Assembly: GCA_018971455.1 (NCBI GenBank)
Contig: JAGXAV010000012.1
Span: 1-14,892, forward strand
Direction: 5' to 3'
Origin: Rhodospirillales bacterium
GTDB taxonomy: Bacteria > Pseudomonadota > Alphaproteobacteria > Acetobacterales > Acetobacteraceae
Length of the DNA stretch: 14,892 bases
Positions 7,343 to 13,648 of the stretch are shown here, piece by piece. Numbering within the stretch: position 1 is the stretch's first letter; the number at the start of each line of letters is the position of its first letter. The position numbers and the translations under genes are program-made. The notes under the pieces were generated by a model. It was given only the letters and a program-made list of their open reading frames with translations. It did not search any database and was not told the origin of the DNA.

Positions 7343-8435
7343 GGAACCGCTCGCTTGTGAAAGCCCGGAGCTCATCAGGCAGCATCCCGTCCAGGATGGC
7401 GGGTGCGAGGGCCAGCGCATGGCTTCCCGCCAGCGTCACCCCGCTATGGCAGGTCGCCGCAAAGGCGCCGGGGTATTGGCCTGACTGCTCGTAGATCGGC
7501 GCCCCGTCCTGCGTCATGACCCGCAGCGCGCCCCAGTGCCTCACGATCTGGGCCTGGCCGAGTGCCGGGAATGTCGCCAGCGCGCGGGCGGCGATACGCT
7601 GCATTTCGGTGGCCGACGTGCCCTCATCGAAGCCGACATCCTCGTGGCTGTCGCCGATCATGATGGATCCTTCGACGGTCTGCCGGATCTGCGCGGTCGG
7701 CCAGTCGAGCAGTGGCCGCAGCCGCTCCGTCACCATGATCTGCCCCCGCACCGGCCGCACCGGCATCGACAATCCGACGAGCGGCGCCAATGTCGCGCTG
7801 CCCAGGCCGGCCGCGATGACGATGCGCCGAACGACGATGTGCGTGGTGCCCAACTCGATGGCGAAATCCGCGCCGCGCGGCGTGATTCGTTCAATGCGCG
7901 CGCCTGGCAGATAGCGCCCGCGATGACGCCGGAACCCTGCCTGCAATGCGCGCAGAAGCAGCAGCGGGTTGGCATGCCCGTCCTTCGGGCAGTACGCGGC
8001 ACCCTGCACCTGCGGGCCCAGGCCCGGCACCATCGCGCGGACGTCACCCCGGTCCAGCAGCCGCGTCCCGATATCGCCCGTTGCATTGTGCATGCGCGAG
8101 ATCATTGCCGCCCGCTGTTCGACTTCCTGTTCGCTCAGGCAGAAATGCAATCCGCCCGGTTGCCGGAGGGCGACGTCGGTGCCGGTCATGGAGGATAGCT
8201 CGGCGGCCAGATCCGGCCACAGCGCAGCGGACCGGCGGGTCCAGTTCGCATAGGGCGGCAGGCCATCGCCCTTGCTCTGCACCCACACCAGTCCGAAATT
8301 GCCGCGGGCCGCGCGAAACGCGACGTCACCCTCATCGAGCAACGCCACATCGGCGCCCAGGCGCGCGGCACCCCAAGCGATGGCGCTGCCAACCAGACCG
8401 CCGCCGATCACCGCCAGATCATGCGAGTCGGGCAT
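7326..8435 (-). CDS. DAO-family catalytic flavin subunit of heterotrimer A (OoxB/HcnC type), DAO2
   Basis: A 369-residue DAO-family protein, the likely substrate-oxidising subunit of the complex with the following two genes. The FAD motif GGGLVG is at 11-16 with the ribose-binding LLDEGD at 32-37. ARGNFGLVWVQSKG (43-56), the VEGSIMIGDSHED segment (254-266) and CHSGVTLAGSHA (329-340) are typical of the opine oxidase B / HcnC branch rather than of simple D-amino-acid dehydrogenases. I chose the ATG at 8433-8435, preceded by AGGCAGG. The frame opens further to a TTG at 8459, which would add eight unlikely residues. It is the first gene of its operon and overlaps the ferredoxin gene by 17 nt. Expected chemistry is oxidation of a secondary or primary amine to an imine and then a keto acid. 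The real substrate is unknown. Confidence 0.9.
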   Translation of the reverse strand: MPDSHDLAVIGGGLVGSAIAWGAARLGADVALLDEGDVAFRAARGNFGLVWVQSKGDGLPPYANWTRRSAALWPDLAAELSSMTGTDVALRQPGGLHFCLSEQEVEQRAAMISRMHNATGDIGTRLLDRGDVRAMVPGLGPQVQGAAYCPKDGHANPLLLLRALQAGFRRHRGRYLPGARIERITPRGADFAIELGTTHIVVRRIVIAAGLGSATLAPLVGLSMPVRPVRGQIMVTERLRPLLDWPTAQIRQTVEGSIMIGDSHEDVGFDEGTSATEMQRIAARALATFPALGQAQIVRHWGALRVMTQDGAPIYEQSGQYPGAFAATCHSGVTLAGSHALALAPAILDGMLPDELRAFTSERFHVPTV

Positions 8436-8530
8436 TGCCTGCCTGTGCAAACCGGTCAATCATCTGCTCAGGTTATGGCGATCCGATGCCGAGCTCAATC
8501 TCGGACGGCCATGCAACAGGAGACGGCATC
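8436..8530. promoter_or_regulatory. Divergent promoter region between the two heterotrimer operons
   Basis: This 95-bp gap must serve both operons. A weak sigma70-like pair on the minus strand is TTGAGC (complement of 8493-8498) with a 17-nt spacer to TAACCT (complement of 8470-8475), placed 35 nt before the DAO2 start. On the plus strand TTGCCT (8435-8440) is followed after 17 nt by AATCAT (8458-8463). Both depart from consensus, so they are only candidates. A Shine-Dalgarno AGGAG at 8518-8522 sits eight nucleotides before GTG 8531 and decides the SDR start. A small CCGAG/CTCGG inverted repeat is at 8489-8504. Confidence 0.35.
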
Positions 8531-9226
8531 GTGCTAGATCCATCCGGGCGCGTCATCATGGTGTCGGGGGCATCGCGCGGGATTGGCCGCGCCGTCGTCA
8601 CCCGCCTGGTCGAGGCGGGCTTTCTCGTCTCCGCCGGTCTGCGCGACCCGCGCGGCCTCGACGGCACCGACCGCCTCCTCGCCCATCGGTATGACGCGGA
8701 AAGCCTGTCCAGCGCCCGGAACTGGATCGCCGCCACGCATGAGCGATTCGGCAGGATCGATGGCCTGGTGAATGCGGCGGGCATCAACCCGATGGCATCC
8801 CTTGTGGACGAGGATGAGACGGCGCTCGACCGCATGTGGTCCGTCAACGTGAAGGGCCCGATGCGGCTTGTCCGCCTCGCCCTGCCCTATCTCTCGCGCA
8901 GTGGCGAGGGCCGCGTGGTCAACATCGCCTCACTGTCCGGCAAGCGCGTGGCGAACGAGAATATCGGCTATGCGATGTCCAAGTTCGCCCTCGTGGCGCT
9001 CACCCATGCGATCCGGCGCACCGGATGGGAGCAGGGGATCCGCGCGACGGCACTATGCCCGGGCTTCGTTGCCACCGATATGACCGCCGACGTCACCACC
9101 TGGGCGCGCGAGAAGATGACGCAGCCAGGTGACATTGCCCAGCTCGTCGAGACCGTGCTTCGCCTGCCCAACAACGCCACCATTGCGGAGTTGCTGGTCA
9201 ATTGCCGGCGGGAAGACATGCTGTGA
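8531..9226 (+). CDS. Short-chain dehydrogenase/reductase (SDR family)
   Basis: A 231-residue classical SDR, an NAD(P)-dependent alcohol/carbonyl oxidoreductase. The cofactor motif is SGASRGIG (12-19), a slight variant of TGxxxGIG. NAAG is at 81-84, the catalytic serine is Ser134 in NIASLSG, and the YxxxK pair is Tyr147/Lys151 in GYAMSKFAL. PGFVATDM (177-184) is also typical. The protein is a little shorter than many SDRs, mainly because of a brief C-terminus. I chose GTG 8531 because AGGAG lies eight nucleotides upstream. An in-frame ATG at 8486 lacks a good ribosome site and would add 15 unlike-family residues. Its TGA overlaps the next gene's GTG in GTGA, so translation is coupled to the heterotrimer subunits. 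It may reduce or oxidise a carbonyl product of that enzyme. Confidence 0.9.
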   Translation: MLDPSGRVIMVSGASRGIGRAVVTRLVEAGFLVSAGLRDPRGLDGTDRLLAHRYDAESLSSARNWIAATHERFGRIDGLVNAAGINPMASLVDEDETALDRMWSVNVKGPMRLVRLALPYLSRSGEGRVVNIASLSGKRVANENIGYAMSKFALVALTHAIRRTGWEQGIRATALCPGFVATDMTADVTTWAREKMTQPGDIAQLVETVLRLPNNATIAELLVNCRREDML

Positions 9227-9495
9227 AGCTCAAACGCCTTGCCGAAACAGCCCGGCCCGTCATCGCCTTCGTGCTGGACGGGCAGCCGGCCTCGGCCCTG
9301 GCCGGGGATACGCTGCTCACCGCCATCCTCGCCAATTCGGACCATGTTCGCCGCAGCGAGTTCGATGGTGGAAACCGCGCCGGATTCTGTTGGATGGGTG
9401 CGTGCCAGGATTGCTGGGTCACGGTGGAGGGGGCAGGCCGCCAACGCGCCTGCACGACCTACATCGCGGCCGACATGCGGATCGTTCGGTCATGA
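9223..9495 (+). CDS. Small [2Fe-2S]-binding subunit (Fer2_4/HcnA type) of heterotrimer B
   Basis: A 90-residue ferredoxin-like subunit. Cysteines 56, 61, 64 and 77 form C-x4-C-x2-C-x12-C, the same spacing as in the gene at 7052-7342. The N-terminal half is the expected beta-grasp segment (IAFVLDGQPASALAGDTLLTAIL), and WMGACQDCWVTVEG holds the central ligands. The start is a GTG at 9223 inside a GTGA overlap with the SDR stop, preceded by a purine-rich GCGGGAAG. The stop overlaps the next ATG in ATGA. The gene is therefore locked into a four-gene operon. It should carry electrons between the two large flavin subunits that follow. Confidence 0.88.
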   Translation: MKLKRLAETARPVIAFVLDGQPASALAGDTLLTAILANSDHVRRSEFDGGNRAGFCWMGACQDCWVTVEGAGRQRACTTYIAADMRIVRS

Positions 9496-10868
9496 CGGAT
9501 GTCGCAATTGTTGGCGCCGGCCCCGCCGGCACGCGCGCGGCCGAGGTGCTGGTGCGCGCGGGACTGCGCCCGGTGGTGATCGACGAGGCCCCCGATTCCG
9601 GCGGCAGAATCTATCAGCGCCCACCGAGGGGCTTCACCCGCACCGACAAGACGCTGTACGGATTCGAGGCGGCCAAGGCCCGCGCATTGCACGCCGCATT
9701 CGACGCGCTGCGTCCGCACATCGAATTCCGCCCCGAGACATTGGTCTGGAACATCCGCCAGAATATCCTGTTCACCAGCCACGCAGGGGACATGGGAGAG
9801 GTCCCGTTCGGCCACGCGCTGCTGTGCACCGGCGCGACGGATCGCATTGTCCCGCTTCCCGGATGGACGCTTCCCGGTGTCACCTCCCTCGGCGGATCGC
9901 AGATCGCGCTGAAGGCGCAAGGCTGCGCCATCGGCCACCGCGTTGCCTTCGTCGGCACCGGCCCGCTGCTCTGGCTTGTTGCCTACCAATACGCGCGGGC
10001 CGGGGCCACGGTTGCCGCGGTGGTCGATACCACAGCGTTCACGACGAAGCTTCGTGCCATGCCCGGTCTGCTGCGCGGCGGAGCGACATTCGCGAAGGGC
10101 TTTTACTACGTTGGCTGGCTGCGCGCCCACGGTGTTCCAATCATCGAAGGTGCGACGCCGCTCGCGATCCTGGGCTCTGAGGCCGTGGATGGCTTGCGCA
10201 TCCGCACCAGCGGCAGCGAGCAGCAGATCGCCTGCGACGCGGTGGCACTCGGTTGGGGGCTCAAGCCGGAGACGCAGCTGGCCGATCTCGCCGGCGTGCC
10301 CTTTGCGTTCAATGCCGCGCAGCGCGCCTTCCTCCCCCAGCAGGATGCGAGCGGCGCCACCGCGAACCCGAGCATCTTCCTGGCCGGGGATGGTGCACGG
10401 ATCGCGGGTGCGGACGTCGCCGAACTTGCCGGAGCGCGGGGCGCCTGGGCCATCGTTGCGGCACGCGGCCTGGCGGTGGATCACGGCGAAGTCACTCGGC
10501 TGGATGCGGCGCTGGCTCGCCATGGGGCGTTCCGCTCGGCCCTGGATGCGGCGTTTCCTTTTCCCGCCCGGCTCGCCGCCACCATGCCGGACGAGACCAT
10601 CCTTTGCCGTTGTGAATCCGTGACGGCAGGAGAGTTGCGGGCCACCGCCCGCGCCGGCACCACCCTGCCCGCCGCGGAGGTGAATCGTGCGAAGGCCCTC
10701 AGCCGGATCGGCATGGGGCGTTGCCAGGGGCGCCTGTGCAGCCCTCCGGCGGCGGAAGTTCTCGCGGCGGCGCTCGCGTGTCCGCTTGAATCGGTTGGTC
10801 GCCTGCGTGGTCAGCCGCCGGTCAAGCCCATCCCGATCATGCCTCGCAGTCCGGGCTCGGCGCCATGA
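9492..10868 (+). CDS. FAD/NAD-binding subunit with BFD-like [2Fe-2S] tail of heterotrimer B (OoxA/HcnB type)
   Basis: A 458-residue flavoprotein of the same type as that at 5661-7055. FAD motif GAGPAG is at 8-13, SGGRIYQRP at 36-44, the second nucleotide site VGTGPLLWL at 154-162, and the late FAD motif IFLAGDGARIAGADVAE at 295-311. The C-terminal BFD-like motif has Cys372, Cys374, Cys411 and Cys416 (CxC-x36-C-x4-C), four residues longer than in its paralogue. The ATG at 9492 overlaps the ferredoxin stop (ATGA), and the TGA overlaps the start of the DAO gene in the same way. A longer upstream open frame lies across the ferredoxin gene and is discarded. It should oxidise or reoxidise the complex together with the small [2Fe-2S] protein and the DAO subunit downstream. 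The substrate is not known. Confidence 0.9.
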   Translation: MTDVAIVGAGPAGTRAAEVLVRAGLRPVVIDEAPDSGGRIYQRPPRGFTRTDKTLYGFEAAKARALHAAFDALRPHIEFRPETLVWNIRQNILFTSHAGDMGEVPFGHALLCTGATDRIVPLPGWTLPGVTSLGGSQIALKAQGCAIGHRVAFVGTGPLLWLVAYQYARAGATVAAVVDTTAFTTKLRAMPGLLRGGATFAKGFYYVGWLRAHGVPIIEGATPLAILGSEAVDGLRIRTSGSEQQIACDAVALGWGLKPETQLADLAGVPFAFNAAQRAFLPQQDASGATANPSIFLAGDGARIAGADVAELAGARGAWAIVAARGLAVDHGEVTRLDAALARHGAFRSALDAAFPFPARLAATMPDETILCRCESVTAGELRATARAGTTLPAAEVNRAKALSRIGMGRCQGRLCSPPAAEVLAAALACPLESVGRLRGQPPVKPIPIMPRSPGSAP

Positions 10869-11989
10869 CGACGCAAGCGGATGTCCTGATCGTCGGTGGT
10901 GGTGGCGCCGGCTGCTCGGCCGCGCTGCATCTGGCGCTGCGCAAGGTGCGCTGCGTTCTGCTGGAGCGGGGGCTGGTCGGCGGACAGGCCTCCGGCGTTA
11001 ATTATGGCGGGGTGCGCCAGCAGGGCCGCCACCCGGCGGAGCTGCCGATCGCCCGGCGTGCCCGTGAGATCTGGGGGCGGTTGCCGGCGCTGATCGGGAC
11101 GAATTGCGAGTTCGAGGCGACCGGACATCTCAAGCTGGCCCGCAACGCGACCGAGGAGGCCGATCTTGTTGCCTACATGGAGGTGGCGAAGGCGCATGAC
11201 CTGCCGCTACGCATGATCGGCCGCAATGCCATCCACGAAGCCTATTCCTGGCTCGGTCCCACAATCGTCGCCGGATCACTGGCGCCGGATGACGGCGTCG
11301 CCAATCCGCGCCTGCTTGCGCCGGCGCTGGCGCGGGCGGCGCGCGCGGCCGGAGCGGTGATTCGTGAAAATTCGGCCGTGGCCGGGCTTGCGCATGACGG
11401 CGCTCAATTCACCGTGCAGGCGGCGGGCGAAACCTTCCGTGCCCCCGCGCTGCTGAATGTCGCAGGCTACTGGGGTGGCGAGGTCGCGGCGGCATTCGGC
11501 GAACCCGTCCCGGTCAGCCCGCTCAGTCCGAACATGCTGGTGACCGAGCCGCTGCCCTATGTGATCGAGCCGAATCTCGGCGTCGTCGGCGGCAATGTCT
11601 ATCTTCGGCAGATCCGTCGCGGCAACGTCATCTTTGGCGGCGGCCGCGGCGAGAGCGACCCCGGCCGCCCGGCCGCCCGCCCATTGCCGCATGTCAGTCT
11701 CACCGGCATGAACCTGGCCTTGGAACTCGTTCCGCACCTTGCCGGCGCACAGGTCATCCGAAGCTGGACCGGCATCGACGGCGAGATGCCGGACCATATC
11801 CCCGTGATCGGCCCCAGCCGCACAACGCCCGGCCTGCTGCACGCATTCGGCTTTTCAGGTCACGGCTTTCAGCTTGCGCCAGCAATCGGCGCGATCCTGA
11901 GTGAGATCCTTCTGGATGGCAGGACCGATGTTCCGCTCGAACCCTTCCGCATCGACCGGTTCGGGCCGCAGGATCCGCTACACGGCTGA
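10865..11989 (+). CDS. DAO-family flavin subunit of heterotrimer B, DAO3
   Basis: A 374-residue DAO-family protein and the likely catalytic subunit of the second complex. FAD motif GGGGAG is at 11-16, LLERG at 32-36, SGVNYGGVRQQGRHP at 43-57, GIDGEMPDHIPVIGP at 303-317 and GFSGHGFQLAP at 329-339. These C-terminal motifs resemble DAO1, DAO4 and sarcosine-oxidase-beta-like enzymes more than the OoxB/HcnC-type CHSGVTLAGSHA ending of DAO2. The two heterotrimers therefore use subunits from different DAO branches. The ATG overlaps the preceding TGA (ATGA). The 3' end overlaps the convergent DAO4 gene by 12 bp. It acts in the cytoplasm or on the inner face of the membrane, with no signal peptide visible. 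The substrate is unknown. Confidence 0.9.
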   Translation: MTTQADVLIVGGGGAGCSAALHLALRKVRCVLLERGLVGGQASGVNYGGVRQQGRHPAELPIARRAREIWGRLPALIGTNCEFEATGHLKLARNATEEADLVAYMEVAKAHDLPLRMIGRNAIHEAYSWLGPTIVAGSLAPDDGVANPRLLAPALARAARAAGAVIRENSAVAGLAHDGAQFTVQAAGETFRAPALLNVAGYWGGEVAAAFGEPVPVSPLSPNMLVTEPLPYVIEPNLGVVGGNVYLRQIRRGNVIFGGGRGESDPGRPAARPLPHVSLTGMNLALELVPHLAGAQVIRSWTGIDGEMPDHIPVIGPSRTTPGLLHAFGFSGHGFQLAPAIGAILSEILLDGRTDVPLEPFRIDRFGPQDPLHG

Positions 11990-13306
11990 GGTCGGGCGGG
12001 GCCTGGATCCATCCGTGAAACGCGAGAGGCGGAACGCCGCCGGATCGACCACCGGCGCATCACCTGTCACAAGGTCGGCCATCAGCCGCCCTGCGCCCGG
12101 GCCGATGCCGAAGCCGTGGCCGGAAAAGCCGGTGGCGATGAAGAACCCGGGCACGGTCTCGACCGGACCGATCACCGGCACGACATCGGGGGTCACGTCG
12201 ATCATCCCGGCCCATTGCTGTGCGATGCGGGCCTGGCTGAACACCGGAAACGCCCGCGCCAGCGCAGCCAGCGCCGCCGTGTTGATCGATTTGGCCGGCT
12301 CCGGATCCAGCACACGCATGGCCTCGAACGGAGATGGCCGATCGAGCGGCCACTTTCCAGGCGTGTTCCATTCCGCGAGAAATCGCGAACCCAGGCGCAG
12401 CCGCAGCGTCCGCCATTCCGCCAGCAGGGCTGGCAGAAAGTCGAAGAACAGGCGGAAACTGTCCGGCACGAGCTCGGCGATGTTCGCCTCGCGATTGGCG
12501 ATGGTGTAGCCGCCATCGAGGCGCTTGCGCACGCCGAAGGCGTGGCCCATCATGGCAACCTCCGGCGCGCCGTCCAGCGGCTCGGTCCGCATCACCGAAG
12601 AGCGGACCTTCAATTGTGGAAGCCGCACGCCGAGATTGCCGCAGAACAGCCGCGACCATGCGCCACCCGCCAGCACCACCGCATCGCAGGCGATGCGCCC
12701 TTTCTCGGTTACCACCCCCACCACTTTTCCGCCGGCAGTTTCGACGCCGCGAACGGCACAGCCGGTAAGGATCACGGCGCCCATCCGGCGTGCGGCCTCG
12801 GCAATCGCGGGGGCCGCCTTCTGCGGTTCGGCGCGCCCGTCGCTCGGCGTGTACAGCGCGCTTTTCACAGGCATTGCGCCACCCGGGGCAAGGCTTTCGA
12901 CTTCGGCCGCCGTGATCATGCGGGTGTCCAGCTGATGCGCGCGCGCATGTTCGAGCCAGGCTTCGTTCGCCGCGACGTCCTTGTCCGTCTCGCAAAGGAA
13001 CAGCAGGCCCGTCTGGCGAAACCCGGTCTCCGCACCGGTCACCTTGTTCATGTCGGCCCAGAGCCGCAGGCTCTCGATCACGAGGGGGATCTCGCGCGGA
13101 TCCCGCCCCATCTTGCGGCACCAGCCCCAGTTGCGGCTGGATTGCTCGCCGGCGATATGGCCCTTCTCGCACAGCACCACAGGCACACCCTTCTGCGCCA
13201 GGAAGAAGGCCGTGCTGACTCCGATGATCCCGCCACCGATGACCACGACGCCGGTATGCGCAGGTGCCTGCGCGTCGGACCGCACCTGATCAACGACAGG
13301 TCCCAT
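11978..13306 (-). CDS. FAD-dependent oxidoreductase, DAO family (DadA-like), DAO4
   Basis: A 442-residue DAO-family flavoenzyme. FAD motif GGGIIG is at 24-29, followed by LCEKG, then EQSSRNWGWCR at 53-63, WAGMIDVTPDVVPVIGP and GFSGHGFGIGP at 393-403. It is collinear with DAO1 (969-2345) over nearly its whole length and shares several blocks exactly, so the two are paralogues. I chose the ATG at 13304-13306, with AAGGCGG about 6 nt upstream. The frame opens to 13417 with another ATG at 13357, but these lack a ribosome site and family similarity. The gene stands alone and converges on DAO3 with a 12-bp overlap. It diverges from the solute-binding protein gene across a shared region. It probably oxidises the transported compound or a breakdown product, which is inference. 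Confidence 0.9.
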   Translation of the reverse strand: MGPVVDQVRSDAQAPAHTGVVVIGGGIIGVSTAFFLAQKGVPVVLCEKGHIAGEQSSRNWGWCRKMGRDPREIPLVIESLRLWADMNKVTGAETGFRQTGLLFLCETDKDVAANEAWLEHARAHQLDTRMITAAEVESLAPGGAMPVKSALYTPSDGRAEPQKAAPAIAEAARRMGAVILTGCAVRGVETAGGKVVGVVTEKGRIACDAVVLAGGAWSRLFCGNLGVRLPQLKVRSSVMRTEPLDGAPEVAMMGHAFGVRKRLDGGYTIANREANIAELVPDSFRLFFDFLPALLAEWRTLRLRLGSRFLAEWNTPGKWPLDRPSPFEAMRVLDPEPAKSINTAALAALARAFPVFSQARIAQQWAGMIDVTPDVVPVIGPVETVPGFFIATGFSGHGFGIGPGAGRLMADLVTGDAPVVDPAAFRLSRFTDGSRPRPTSAV

Positions 13307-13648
13307 GGAAACCGCCTTGCATATCGTGACACGGCCAGCTTCAGCCCGCGTCTCCATGAAGTCAATCGGGCCGCACGCCGTCACGGGCTGCAAATCGACG
13401 CGGCGCGGAGGCACCAACGGGAACGCAACAGCGCGGCCGCCCGACGTCGCGGTGCCGTGCTCTGCTTGATGATCCTGCGAAGTTTGCCAAGGCCTTGAAC
13501 GCCGCTGAGGCCGATTGACAACGCGTCAAGATCGGCACCATAGTTTTTTGCATATGCCGTCGGTTGCGCGATCTGACCTTCGCGTCTTTGAGGCTTGGAT
13601 CGAATCATGACAGCAACGTGCTGGTCCATGCGACGCAAGGAGGTCCGA
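13307..13648. promoter_or_regulatory. Divergent intergenic region upstream of DAO4 and the solute-binding protein gene
   Basis: This 342-bp gap has no credible gene. It holds a sigma70-like promoter facing the binding-protein gene (see 13515-13544), an AT-richer patch with a T-run and the palindrome GCATATGC (13550-13557), and a strong Shine-Dalgarno AAGGAGGT (13637-13644) four nucleotides before the ATG. The 9-mer CCGATTGAC occurs at 13511-13519 and again on the opposite strand at 13361-13369. I could not find a convincing promoter for DAO4. Confidence 0.5.
13515..13544 (+). promoter_or_regulatory. Candidate sigma70 promoter with overlapping palindrome, for the ABC transporter gene
   Basis: A perfect -35 TTGACA (13515-13520) is followed after 18 nt by CATAGT (13539-13544, four of six matches to TATAAT). 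This predicts a transcript start near 13551, about 100 nt before the ATG at 13649. The -35 box lies inside an inverted repeat TTGAC-N5-GTCAA (13515-13529), so a repressor bound there could block RNA polymerase. This is a sequence-only prediction. Confidence 0.45.

Noticed and set aside
5661..8435. Naming the minus-strand operon hcnABC (hydrogen cyanide synthase) or an octopine/nopaline oxidase
   Set aside because: The subunit architecture is shared by several enzymes with different substrates, and nothing in the sequence fixes which one. The gene order also differs from hcnABC.
8489..8504. Inverted repeat CCGAG/CTCGG with a 6-nt loop before the SDR gene as an operator or attenuator
   Set aside because: A 5-bp GC stem is too common in this DNA to stand alone. 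I mention it only within the divergent region.
7946..8530. Upstream extension of the SDR frame to 7946
   Set aside because: It overlaps the opposite DAO2 gene and is Arg/Pro-rich. AGGAG at 8518-8522 supports the GTG at 8531.
9459..10523. A 354-codon minus-strand frame opposite the heterotrimer B flavoprotein
   Set aside because: No domain is recognisable, and the plus strand carries complete FAD and BFD motifs with coupled starts.
12116..13498. A 460-codon plus-strand frame opposite DAO4
   Set aside because: It is a GC-driven shadow rich in His, Arg and Ala. DAO4 has full-length similarity to DAO1.
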